DNA of 64,000 bases, taken from the NCBI GenBank assembly GCA_963792875.1, contig CAWBXV010000003.1:248001-312000 (forward strand), given 5' to 3'. Within the stretch, counting starts at the first letter, position 1. Every line of letters begins with the position of its first letter. Both the position numbers and the translations under genes were made by a program. Below are positions 1 through 8,442 of the stretch, in pieces. Below the pieces are notes generated by a model. It made no database searches and was not told the origin of the DNA. It worked only from the letters and a program-made list of their open reading frames with translations. The DNA is from JAHEGP01 sp963792875. GTDB taxonomy: Bacteria > Pseudomonadota > Gammaproteobacteria > Pseudomonadales > JAHEGP01.

Positions 1-126
1 CCGCGGTCGCCGCATGCCGGGACGCTCGGGTCTGCCCAGTGCCGGCGAGGCGGCATCGGCGGCGAAGGGACCACCCCGGTCAACCCGCCGGCCTGGCGCT
101 ATTCCTTGGTGGCAGTGTTGGGTTAA
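1..126 (+). CDS. possible 3' end of an upstream gene (partial)
   Basis: Reading frame 1 is open from the left edge to a TAA at 124-126, giving 41 codons that end in a moderately hydrophobic tail (PAWRYSLVAVLG). It could be the C-terminus of a gene outside the window, reading towards the di-heme oxidoreductase 36 bases downstream. No family is recognised, and a 41-codon open frame in GC-rich DNA can occur by chance. Confidence 0.3.
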   Translation, partial: PRSPHAGTLGSAQCRRGGIGGEGTTPVNPPAWRYSLVAVLG

Positions 127-161
127 GCTAGGGCCGCAGCGTTGAATAATAATCATAGAAG

Positions 162-1604
162 GTGAAGGCAGTCATGGCGGGATTCACGTTGATGCCACTG
201 GGCTCGAAGCGGCGGCTGCTGTTGGCGCTGGCGTGGTGCGCCCTGGTGCCGTGCGCGGGGGCGGGGGAGACCGGCAACCTGGGGCCGGACCGCATCACGC
301 AGGCGGCGATCACCGAGGGCGGGCTGGCGATCGACCAGATCCGCGCCGGCGGCCTGCGCATCTTCACGACGCCGTTCAACAAGCTGGACGGCTACGGCGA
401 CGGCCCTATGAATGCCGCCGACACCATCAGCCCCGGCGGCCGCCCGACTCTCGGCGGCAACGGCACGCTGCTGCGCGTCAACGGCCTCGACGCGCAGACC
501 TGCCTCGAATGCCACTCGATCATCAGCAATGCCAGCATCCCCGCGGAGCTGGGTATCGGGGGCGTCGGTGGCTCCAACAGCAATGCCGTGATCAAGCCGC
601 TGTCGATGGAGCCCGCCGATCTGCGCGACCTCGACGGCGCCGCCGACTTCGACGGGCGCTTTGCCAATCCGCCGTTCCTGTTCGGCGCCGGCGGGGTGGA
701 GCTGCTGGCTCTGGAGATGACCCGGGATCTGCAGCGGCTCAGGCAGCAGGCCCTGGACCGCCCGGGCCGCCGCGTCGCCCTGCGCAGCAAGGGCGTCGAC
801 TTCGGCAGCATCGTGGTCGACGGCGCGGGTGAAGTCGACACCACCGGGGTTGTGGGCGTCGACGCCGACCTCATCGTGCGGCCGTTCGGGCGCAAGGGCG
901 AGTTCGCCACCACGCGCGACTTCGACGTCGACGCGATGCAGTTCCATTTCGGCATGCAGCCGGTCGAGGTCGTCGGCGCGGACGTCGACGGGGACGGCGA
1001 CGGCGTCGTCAACGAGATCCTGGTCGGCGAGCTGTCGGCGCTGCACGTGTTCGCGGCGACCAGTCCGCCGTCGCGCAGGGTGCGCCTGTCGGCGGCGGCG
1101 CGGCAAGGCGAGCGCCTGTTCGGGGCGATCGGCTGCGGCGAATGCCACAAGCCCGCGCTGGACACCGAGCACAGGCAGCTGCCGCTGCGCTTCCCCGCAG
1201 ACCCGCTCGACCCGTCCGCCAACGTCTATCTGCAGGTCGATCTCGCCGCCAGCCGCACGGGCTTCGCGCGCAACGGGCAGGGCGGCGTCACCGTGCCGCT
1301 GTTCGCCGACCTCAAGCGCCACGACATGGGCGACGGGCTGCGTGAAAACTTCGCGCAGGCCAGTGAGCGCCGCAACCGCGAGTTCACCACCGCGCGCTTG
1401 TGGGGCGTGGCCGACACCGCGCCCTACCTGCACGACGGGCGCGCCACGACCCTGACCGAGGCCATCCTGCTGCACGGTGGCGAGGCACAGGCGGCGCGGG
1501 ATCAGTTCGCCGACCTGCGCGACCGCCAACAGGACGCGCTGCTCGCCTTTCTGCGCAGCCTGCGCACACCCGAGCGGCCGTTCGCAGACCTCCTGAGGCG
1601 GTGA
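162..1604 (+). CDS. secreted di-heme oxidoreductase (DUF1111 / putative peroxidase family)
   Basis: A 480-residue periplasmic cytochrome c-type protein. The start is GTG at 162; an in-frame ATG at 174 is an alternative. A hydrophobic signal segment (about residues 18-35) ends in an AGAGE-like cleavage region. Two covalent heme-binding motifs are visible: CLECH at 114-118 and CGECH near 325. Near residue 424 the sequence APYLHDGRATTL matches the conserved C-terminal signature of di-heme thiol oxidoreductase/peroxidase-like proteins. Two c-type hemes imply periplasmic electron transfer, but the substrate cannot be read from the sequence. The gene converges on a P450 remnant 23 bases downstream, with no obvious terminator between them. 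Confidence 0.8.
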   Translation: MKAVMAGFTLMPLGSKRRLLLALAWCALVPCAGAGETGNLGPDRITQAAITEGGLAIDQIRAGGLRIFTTPFNKLDGYGDGPMNAADTISPGGRPTLGGNGTLLRVNGLDAQTCLECHSIISNASIPAELGIGGVGGSNSNAVIKPLSMEPADLRDLDGAADFDGRFANPPFLFGAGGVELLALEMTRDLQRLRQQALDRPGRRVALRSKGVDFGSIVVDGAGEVDTTGVVGVDADLIVRPFGRKGEFATTRDFDVDAMQFHFGMQPVEVVGADVDGDGDGVVNEILVGELSALHVFAATSPPSRRVRLSAAARQGERLFGAIGCGECHKPALDTEHRQLPLRFPADPLDPSANVYLQVDLAASRTGFARNGQGGVTVPLFADLKRHDMGDGLRENFAQASERRNREFTTARLWGVADTAPYLHDGRATTLTEAILLHGGEAQAARDQFADLRDRQQDALLAFLRSLRTPERPFADLLRR

Positions 1605-1627
1605 TTGCCGCCGGTACCGGTGTCGGC

Positions 1628-2656
1628 TCAGGATACCAGAATGGGCAGGCGCGTGATGATGCGCTCCGTGAGCCACGCGCTGTCGGTTTCGATGTCGTCC
1701 TCCACGATGCGCGCCGTCGCAGGGATCGCCGCTAGCATGCAGGTCAGCGCGTGTCGGAAATACTGCAGCGCCAGGCGGCTGCCGATACAGGCATAGCGCG
1801 TGCCGCCGAACAGGTAGTGATTGTCGCGGGTGAAACCGCGCTCGAAATCGAGCCGGGCTGGATCGCGCCAGTGGCCCGGATCCATGTTCACCGCGGGGTA
1901 GAAGATCGAGATCGCATCGCCCGGTCGCAGCGCGAAGCCGCGCAGTGAGACGGGTGCGTGCACCTGCCGCGACAGCGATTTGACGTGGTTGTCGCGGCGC
2001 AGAAACTCCATCACGACCTGGTCGTCGACCAGCGACGGGTCCCGCCGCAGTGGCGCGACGGCCTCCGGGTGCCGCAGCAGATTGCGCAGTGCAAAGGCCG
2101 TCGACACGCTCAGGGTATTGGTGAGCCCGTTGTTGACCGCGACCAGGATGGCCACCGCGTCAGCGGGGTCGATGCCCTTCCGCCCGACCTCTCGGACGTA
2201 GTCAGACAACAGCGTGCCCGGCGCGGGGTCGGAAAATTGCTCGAAGTAATAGCCATCCGCCAGCGCCAGGCCGCGATCGCCCTCGGCAATGAGTGCCTCA
2301 TCCTCAAAATTGTCGAAGGATTTGTTCAGCGCCACCCCGGCCCGGTACAGCGCGCGCAGGCGCTCGTCGTCGAAGCTGAAGCCCCAGGCTTTGAGTACGG
2401 TCTGCAGCGGCAGCGTCGCGATAGCGTCGAGAAAGTGGTCGTGCCGGGCGGGGCGGCTCAGCGCCCTGAAGGCCGGATCCAGCGCGCTCCAGTCCACCCG
2501 CTCCAGCAGCGTCAGCAGGAAACGATTCAGCAGCGCCTTGGCCTCAAGGTTGACCAGCCCGTGCTGGAAGTGCCACGCCCGGTTGGGGTATTTGCGCGCA
2601 TAGTCCTGTTCGCGGGCCTGGCTTTGGGGCGTCAGCAGCGGCTCGCGGGCGACCGC
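1628..2656 (-). pseudogene. cytochrome P450, N-terminally truncated
   Basis: The frame carries the C-terminal two thirds of a bacterial P450. It has an I-helix-like stretch (AVAILVAVNNGLTN), a K-helix ExxR (EFLR), and the heme-ligand loop FGGTRYACIG about 50 residues from the end, with Cys as thiolate ligand. The only good start is GTG at 2497, giving 289 residues. The frame stays open and P450-like for 53 more codons back to a stop at 2657-2659, but has no ATG, GTG or TTG there. Even so it lacks about 100 N-terminal residues (helices A-C) normally present in 400-residue P450s, because the hydrolase gene ends at 2667. I read it as a 5'-deleted remnant. A shortened functional protein is less likely. 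Confidence 0.65.
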
Positions 2657-2666
2657 TCAGGCCGCC

Positions 2667-3665
2667 TCAGCGTTCTCCATCCAGCAGCTGCAGGATGCGG
2701 CGGTCGATCCAGCTGTCCAGTTTCAGGTTCTCGATAAAGCCGCAGTGGCCGCCGAAGCGGGTGACCTCGATGGTCAGCAGCGGCGGCTTGTGGATCAGCT
2801 CGAGGTCGCGGGCCAGCACCACCGGGTCGTCGGCGCTGGTGATGATGTGCGAGGGCGCCCCCAGGTGCTGCAAGCGGTCGCCCGCGATCGAATAGGCCTC
2901 GAAGTAGGTCGCGGGGTCCTCGTAGCCGGTATAGTTGGGCACGAAGTAATGGTTCATCTCCCGCAGCGACTTCATGCGGGCGAGGTGGTTGTGGAAATCG
3001 TACTCCGGAAAATGCTCCAGTTTTCTGGATAGCGAGCGCTTCCACTTGTGGACGAAGTAGTCATGGTACAGCCGGCTGCCTTGCTCCAGGCTCTCCATGG
3101 TGCCGGCCGGGCAGATCACCGGGCAGACGGCGATGATGCGGTCGAGGCGGAAGTGCCGGCCGCTCATGGCCGCCCCGACGCGCAGGCTGAAATTGCCTCC
3201 CAGGGAAAAGCCGACCAGGTAGTTGCGCGCATAGGGCAGCGCGGACTGGATCGCCTCCATGGCGCCCAGCACTTCGCTGAGCCGGGTGGAATTGAACAGC
3301 TCGCGGTTGAGGTGGTGGCTGGGGCCGTGGTCGCGCAGGTTGAGGCGGAACACGCTGTAGCCGTGGCGGAACGCGTGGCCTGACACCGACAGCATGTAGT
3401 TGGACTCGCCGCTGCCCTCCCAGCCGTGGATGAGGGTGACCAGTCCCCTGGGTTCGGGGATGGGCGCCGGCGCATAGTGGCCCAGCAGTCTGACGCCGTC
3501 GCCGCAGTCGAGGATCATGTCCCGGCTGGCGGCCAGCAGCGCCTGATTCATGCGGCGGACCTTGAGCTTGCGCGGGCCGGTGCTGGAGAGGATCGATTGC
3601 ACGTGGGGGCCACGCAGCAGCGCCGGCGGCCTGAAGCTCTCGTTGATGACGAAGTTGCGTGTCAT
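2667..3665 (-). CDS. YheT-family alpha/beta hydrolase
   Basis: 332 residues from the ATG at 3665; an upstream in-frame start at 3704 adds 13 residues that do not look conserved. The fold is an alpha/beta hydrolase of the YheT/UPF0017 type. It opens with RGPHVQSIL, has an oxyanion-region HGWEGS, a nucleophile elbow GFSLGG (Ser), an acid in TSADDPVV and a C-terminal catalytic His in GGHCGF. These proteins are cytosolic or membrane-associated esterases, with poorly known substrates. The gene lies directly upstream of the P450 remnant on the same strand, and its 3' end marks where the P450 5' part is missing. Confidence 0.85.
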   Translation of the reverse strand: MTRNFVINESFRPPALLRGPHVQSILSSTGPRKLKVRRMNQALLAASRDMILDCGDGVRLLGHYAPAPIPEPRGLVTLIHGWEGSGESNYMLSVSGHAFRHGYSVFRLNLRDHGPSHHLNRELFNSTRLSEVLGAMEAIQSALPYARNYLVGFSLGGNFSLRVGAAMSGRHFRLDRIIAVCPVICPAGTMESLEQGSRLYHDYFVHKWKRSLSRKLEHFPEYDFHNHLARMKSLREMNHYFVPNYTGYEDPATYFEAYSIAGDRLQHLGAPSHIITSADDPVVLARDLELIHKPPLLTIEVTRFGGHCGFIENLKLDSWIDRRILQLLDGER

Positions 3666-3806
3666 GGCGTTCACCCGGCCCGGTTCATCCAGCCATGCTA
3701 GCAAACGAGCTGCGGTGGATGAACCCCTCTGTCCAATGCCCCCGCTATTCTGCCGATTGCGCGGGATCGGTCGGCATTGGCTTTTCTATTTAATAAATAT
3801 TCTCAT

Positions 3807-3834
3807 TTGAAAATACGCATCCTGCCTGTATGAT
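3807..3834 (+). promoter_or_regulatory. sigma70-like promoter for the TonB receptor
   Basis: TTGAAA (3807-3812) and TATGAT (3829-3834) are separated by 16 bases, inside an AT-rich patch in otherwise GC-rich DNA. Transcription from here would give a leader of roughly 215 bases before the receptor start at 4056. The AT-rich tract just upstream (3790-3812) loosely resembles a Fur-type operator, but the match is too weak to call. The remaining 3666-4055 gap holds nothing else I can identify. Confidence 0.45.
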
Positions 3835-4055
3835 GCGGGACGCTCGTGCGCTGTGTTGGTGCGCGGGCGTCTTGTCAAGGATTCTACTGCCCCCCTTAGA
3901 TCCGCAATCAACCACAAGTCAACCACCGCCAGCCCCGACGTAACAGGGGATCGGTATATCGAACTGGAAGGACGCTGGCCGTGCCCGCGACGGCGTACCG
4001 GTCGCGTCCTCCAGCAATCAGCGCGAGCAACATTTAGCATACACAGAGGTAACGA

Positions 4056-6392
4056 ATGTCGATACATGCATACAAGCAGCGTCCCATCGCCGTAGCCGTG
4101 GGGATGGTCGCAGGTCTGGCCGGGGTGGCCGGCCATCAGGGGGCCAGGGCCCAGGACGACGTCTCGCTGGAAGAGGTGGTCGTCACCGCGCAGCGCCGCG
4201 AGGAGTCGCTGCTGGAGACGCCGGTTGCGGTGACCACCTTCGACAGCGTCCAGCTCGAGGAGCTCAAGGCCAACTCGCTGGATCAGTTGCAGGGTTACGT
4301 GCCGTCACTGTCCATCGCGCCGTTCGCCGCCGATAGCGCCGCGCCGGTGGTATTCATCCGCGGCATGGGCAACGTCGACGTCCAGACCACCAAGGACGCG
4401 GCCGTCGGCGTCTATCTCGACGGCGTCGCGCTGGGCCGCGCCACCGGCCTGGCGCTGGATATCGCCGACCTCGAGCGCATCGAAGTGCTGCGCGGGCCGC
4501 AGGGCACCCTGTACGGCCGCAACACCACGGCGGGCGCCATCAACTACGTCACCCGCAAACCCCACGACGAATTCGCCGCCAAGTTGCGCCTGTCCACCGG
4601 CAACTACAACTACGGCGGCGCGCAGTTCGACCTGAACCTGCCGGTGACCGAGCGCTTTTTTCTCAAGTTCGGCTATATGCGCGACCGCATCGACGGCTGG
4701 GTCGACAACGACAACGCGAGCGGCCTGCCCAATCAGGCCGACCCCAACGAGCACGACAACGAGGCCTACAAGGCGGCGCTGCGCTGGAAGCCGACCGACA
4801 ACTTCACGGCCGACTATGCCTTTGACTACTCGGATCTGGAGTACGGCAACGGCTATTACCAGGTGGTGAAGGCGTCGGTGGCGCCTCCGGGAGTCAGCGA
4901 TTTCAGCACGGTGACGCCGACCAGTGATCGGCAGGACTCGGCGATGCTCGCCAGGGGCCTCTCGCCTAGCACCGTCAGGGCCAAGGGCCACAATCTGACG
5001 CTGGCCTGGGACGTGGGCGCCGTGACGCTGAAGTCGGTCACGGGCTACCGCGAACTCAACGGCGACCTGTTCCAGAACTATCTGGATGGGTTGAACTATG
5101 TCTCGGATTGCTACCTCCTTCCTCCGACAGACCCGGGTTTCGGCCAGAATTGCGTCTCGCCGCCGGCTTCTGAGTTTATTCAGACCAACAGCGTCGATCA
5201 GGACCAGTTCTCGCAGGAGCTGCAGGTGCTCGGCAGCGCCCTGCAAGACAGCATCCAGTACGTGGCCGGCGTGTACTACTTCCGCGAGAAATCCACCGAG
5301 ATGCAGGGCGGCAATTACGCCTGGCCGCCAGGCACCCCGAACTATCCCGGCTACGATGTCGTCGATTCGTGGAGCGTGGACGCCGAGGCCGAGTCTTATG
5401 CCCTCTACGGCCAGGCCAGCTGGCGGCCCAACGCGTTGAGCCAGAAGCTCGGCTTTACCCTCGGCCTGCGCCAGACCGAGGACGACCGGGAGGCGACCAA
5501 GGAGTTCATCCGGGCCGACCTGCCCCCGCTGCCGCCCTATGAAAACGACGCTGCGCAGCCGGGCGACACGCGCAGCGGCAAGAAGGATTTCTCCAACACC
5601 AGCGGCCAGTTTATCGTCGATTACTTCTTTACCGACGATATCAACAGCTACTTCAAGTACGCCACGGGCTACCGCTCCGGCGGCTTCAGCACGCGGTCGC
5701 TGGTCACCGAGTTTGCCGACGGCTTCGAGCCTGAGACCGTGCAGTCCTACGAGCTGGGCTTCAAGTCGCAGCTGTGGGAGCGCCGCCTGCGCCTGAACGC
5801 CGCGGCCTACTACAACGACTACACCGACCTGCAGGTGGATACCTATATCCCGCTGGCCAACGGCCGCACGCTCAACGCGGGCCAGGCGACCATCCAGGGC
5901 GTGGAGATCGAGGCGGTGGCACGCCTGACCAGGGGCTTGACCGTCGACGCCTTCTACGCCTTCATGGACGCCGACTACGACGAGTACATCGACAACGGCG
6001 TCGACCTCTCTGGCGTCAAGAAGGTACCCCAGGCGCCCAGAAACCAGGCCAAGGGCGGCGTCGAGTACGCGTTCCCGATGACCGGGCTGGGCCAGGTCAC
6101 TGCGCGCCTAGACTACCTGTGGACGGACGAGTTCTGGTCCAACCCGGACTCCAACAACCGCAACGACGCCTACGGCCTGCTGAATGCGCGGGTGCAGTGG
6201 CTGGGCATTCCGCTGCCGGCCGGCGATATCCGGGTGGCGCTGTGGGGCAAGAACCTCACCGACGAGGAGTACACGGTGCTGACCACGGATTTCTCCGGTG
6301 GGGACAACAACCCCGTTGACGCTTTCCGGACGGTCGCCGCCCAGTACGGCACGCCGCGCACCTACGGTCTGGACTTTATCTACGAGTACTAG
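4056..6392 (+). CDS. TonB-dependent outer-membrane receptor
   Basis: 778 residues starting at ATG 4056, after an AGAGGT-type ribosome-binding site. A signal peptide (about 1-32, ending GARAQ) is followed by a TonB-box region (EEVVVTAQRREE), a plug domain (about 45-160, with the LRGPQGTLYGRNTTAGAIN signature) and a long beta-barrel ending in an aromatic residue (FIYEY), as expected for BAM-inserted outer-membrane proteins. The length and plug style match the large family of substrate-importing TonB receptors in marine gammaproteobacteria. The ligand is unknown; no siderophore or sugar genes flank it. It is a single-gene unit with its own promoter and terminator. Confidence 0.92.
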   Translation: MSIHAYKQRPIAVAVGMVAGLAGVAGHQGARAQDDVSLEEVVVTAQRREESLLETPVAVTTFDSVQLEELKANSLDQLQGYVPSLSIAPFAADSAAPVVFIRGMGNVDVQTTKDAAVGVYLDGVALGRATGLALDIADLERIEVLRGPQGTLYGRNTTAGAINYVTRKPHDEFAAKLRLSTGNYNYGGAQFDLNLPVTERFFLKFGYMRDRIDGWVDNDNASGLPNQADPNEHDNEAYKAALRWKPTDNFTADYAFDYSDLEYGNGYYQVVKASVAPPGVSDFSTVTPTSDRQDSAMLARGLSPSTVRAKGHNLTLAWDVGAVTLKSVTGYRELNGDLFQNYLDGLNYVSDCYLLPPTDPGFGQNCVSPPASEFIQTNSVDQDQFSQELQVLGSALQDSIQYVAGVYYFREKSTEMQGGNYAWPPGTPNYPGYDVVDSWSVDAEAESYALYGQASWRPNALSQKLGFTLGLRQTEDDREATKEFIRADLPPLPPYENDAAQPGDTRSGKKDFSNTSGQFIVDYFFTDDINSYFKYATGYRSGGFSTRSLVTEFADGFEPETVQSYELGFKSQLWERRLRLNAAAYYNDYTDLQVDTYIPLANGRTLNAGQATIQGVEIEAVARLTRGLTVDAFYAFMDADYDEYIDNGVDLSGVKKVPQAPRNQAKGGVEYAFPMTGLGQVTARLDYLWTDEFWSNPDSNNRNDAYGLLNARVQWLGIPLPAGDIRVALWGKNLTDEEYTVLTTDFSGGDNNPVDAFRTVAAQYGTPRTYGLDFIYEY

Positions 6393-6420
6393 CCCTCGAC
6401 GCTTCAGCAACACGCGTTCT

Positions 6421-6446
6421 GCCGGGCACTGCCCGGCTTTTTTGTT
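6421..6446 (+). terminator. Rho-independent terminator after the TonB receptor
   Basis: GCCGGGC-ACT-GCCCGGC forms a perfect 7-bp stem with a 3-base loop, followed by TTTTTTG. It begins 28 bases after the receptor stop codon. Confidence 0.9.
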
Positions 6447-6483
6447 TTCGGGGGGGGGCTGGCCGCGGGCGGCGCTTGCGCGC

Positions 6484-7251
6484 CTAGCGGGGCGCCTGGG
6501 CAAAGATGAAGAACTCCCGGTTGCCGTCGCCGCCGGCGATGCTGCTGTCGAAGTAGTCCAGCACCTGCAGCCCCTGCCCGCGGTAGTGCGCAGTGATGCG
6601 GCTGCGCGTCAGCTCGTGCAGGGCCGGGTCGCGCACCACGCCGCCCTTGCCGACGTGGTCGCGCCCCACCTCGAACTGCGGTTTGACCAGGGCCAGCAGC
6701 AGCGCCCCGGGCGCCAGCAGCGGCAGCAGGCCGGGCACGATGAGCGTCTGCGAGATGAACGACACGTCCATGACCGCGTGGCTGAAGCCGCCGGGGGGCA
6801 ACAGCTCCGGCGCCACGCCGGCCGGCAGGTGGCGGGCGTTGATGCGCTCCAGGCAGACCACGCGGGGGTCGCCGCGCAGCGCCGGGGCGAGCTGTCCGTG
6901 GCCGCTGTCGATGCCGATCACGCGCGCGGCGCCCGCCTGCAGCAGGCAGTCGGTGAAGCCGCCGGTGGACTGGCCGACGTCGAGTACGGTCGCCCCGGCC
7001 ACCGGCATGCCGCTGCGGCGCAGCGCCGCTGCCAGCTTGAGACCGCCCCGGGACGCGTAGCGCAGGCTGGCGCCGTCGCCGATGCGCACGGCAAGGTCGG
7101 GCTGGCAGGCCTGCCCGGGCTTGGTCGCCGCCCGCCAGCCGTCGCGCGCCAGCACCTCGACCGCGCCCTCCAGCACGAGGCGTCGCGCCATGCTGCGCGA
7201 TGGCAGCAGGCCGCGCTCGACCAGCAGCGCGTCCAGCCGCTTCATCGCCAT
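6484..7251 (-). CDS. tlyA: TlyA-family rRNA 2'-O-methyltransferase
   Basis: 255 residues. The N-terminal S4 RNA-binding domain (about 4-65: RLDALLVERGL...RSMARRLVLEGAV) is followed by an FtsJ/RrmJ-like SAM-dependent methyltransferase domain. The SAM-binding motif is LDVGQSTGGFTDCLLQAGA near residue 90, and later come VMDVSFIS and LVKPQFEVG. TlyA proteins 2'-O-methylate ribosomal RNA cytidines; many are misannotated as hemolysins. The gene stands alone and faces the TonB receptor terminator. Either of two closely spaced ATGs (7251, 7245) could be the start. Confidence 0.88.
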   Translation of the reverse strand: MAMKRLDALLVERGLLPSRSMARRLVLEGAVEVLARDGWRAATKPGQACQPDLAVRIGDGASLRYASRGGLKLAAALRRSGMPVAGATVLDVGQSTGGFTDCLLQAGAARVIGIDSGHGQLAPALRGDPRVVCLERINARHLPAGVAPELLPPGGFSHAVMDVSFISQTLIVPGLLPLLAPGALLLALVKPQFEVGRDHVGKGGVVRDPALHELTRSRITAHYRGQGLQVLDYFDSSIAGGDGNREFFIFAQAPR

Positions 7252-7479
7252 CGGCGCGCCAGCCGGGCCGGGATGGCGCCGCGTGCTTGCCGCTGCGCGG
7301 CGCAGGGATTACTCTCGGGCTCGGCGGCACAGCGCCGGATGTATCGTGCGGGGGTGCCGCAGTGGCTAGCGTTATTCACGACAGCGGGTCCGATGTCAGG
7401 GGGCGCGTCCATTATACCAGCGGCCGCGCCGGCCCGAGCCTGCCGAGGGCGCCGCGTCCGCTGGCCAACCGGAGAACAG

Positions 7480-7659
7480 ATGATGATGAATCTTTTGCTC
7501 GTGCTGGCGGCGCTGTTCATCGCGCTCGCGCTGGTCGTCAAGCTGCTGGAGGGGCGGGCGCAACCGCTGACGGCCCAGCAGCAACAGCGCCTGTCGCGCT
7601 GGCTGATGGTGCTGGTAGCGGCGTCACTGCTGCTGTCGCTGCTGCACCAGGCGCTGTAG
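7480..7659 (+). CDS. small two-helix membrane protein
   Basis: A 59-residue frame begins with three consecutive ATG codons (7480-7488) preceded by GGAGAA at good spacing. It encodes two hydrophobic helices (about 4-20 and 40-56) separated by a short polar linker with a QQQQ stretch. No family is recognised. The ribosome-binding site, compact two-helix pattern and correct stop make it a credible small inner-membrane protein. It lies 134 bases before cysC on the same strand and might share its transcript. Confidence 0.6.
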   Translation: MMMNLLLVLAALFIALALVVKLLEGRAQPLTAQQQQRLSRWLMVLVAASLLLSLLHQAL

Positions 7660-7793
7660 CCGGCGCGATCGCTTTGTAATGCGCAAGTCGAGCGTGTAGA
7701 CTTGTCCGCCGTTTTCTAACCGTCTCGTCTGCCCGGCGCTGCCTTGTATCGCAGCGGGCCGGCCTGATCTGATCTGACAAAGAGTACCTGGCA

Positions 7794-8417
7794 ATGGCAA
7801 AGCAAGTGGCGACCAATGTTCACTGGCACGAGGGCGACATCACCCGCGAAGACCGCAACGCACTGCTCGGGCAGAAGGGCGCCACGCTCTGGTTCACAGG
7901 GCTGTCCGGCAGCGGCAAGAGCACGGTCGCGGTGGCGCTGGAGGGCGAACTGCTGCGCCGCGGCCACCTGGCCTATCGCCTCGACGGCGACAACGTGCGG
8001 CTGGGCATCAACAAGAATCTCGGCTTCAGCGCCGAGGACCGCAAGGAGAACATCCGCCGCATCGGCGAGATCGCCAAGCTGTTCGTCGACACCGGGGTGA
8101 TCGCGCTGTCGAGCTTTATCAGCCCCTATCGGGAGGACCGCGACGCAGTGCGTGCGCTGCACGAGGCGGGCGGCATGGACTTCATCGAAGTGTTCGTCGA
8201 CTGCTCGCTGGCGGAGGCCGAAAAGCGCGACCCCAAGGGCCTCTACAAGAAGGCCCGGGCCGGCGAGATCAAGAACTTCACCGGTATCGATGACCCCTAC
8301 GAGGCGCCGTCGAACCCCGAGATCACCCTGCGCAGCGACCAGATGCCGCTGGAGCAGGAGGTCGCCCTGCTGCTCGATCTGCTGGTCGAGCGCGGCATCA
8401 TCCGCGACCAGGACTAA
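7794..8417 (+). CDS. cysC: adenylyl-sulfate (APS) kinase
   Basis: 207 residues. It phosphorylates adenosine 5'-phosphosulfate to PAPS with ATP, in the cytosol. The Walker A loop GLSGSGKST lies near residues 38-46, followed by the family motifs LDGDNVRLGIN, ENIRRIGE and FISPYREDRD. The length matches stand-alone CysC. It sits 25 bases upstream of the ATP sulfurylase gene, so the two enzymes of PAPS synthesis form an operon. PAPS can feed cysteine synthesis or sulfotransferases; no reductase (cysH, cysIJ) or transporter is in view. Confidence 0.95.
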   Translation: MAKQVATNVHWHEGDITREDRNALLGQKGATLWFTGLSGSGKSTVAVALEGELLRRGHLAYRLDGDNVRLGINKNLGFSAEDRKENIRRIGEIAKLFVDTGVIALSSFISPYREDRDAVRALHEAGGMDFIEVFVDCSLAEAEKRDPKGLYKKARAGEIKNFTGIDDPYEAPSNPEITLRSDQMPLEQEVALLLDLLVERGIIRDQD

Positions 8418-8442
8418 AGGCACCCCTCAAGAGGACCCCCGC

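Noticed and set aside
153..1676. 507-codon minus-strand frame
   Set aside because: Antisense to the di-heme oxidoreductase with its two CxxCH motifs.
3790..3812. Fur box ahead of the TonB receptor
   Set aside because: AT-rich, but too few matches to the 19-bp consensus palindrome.
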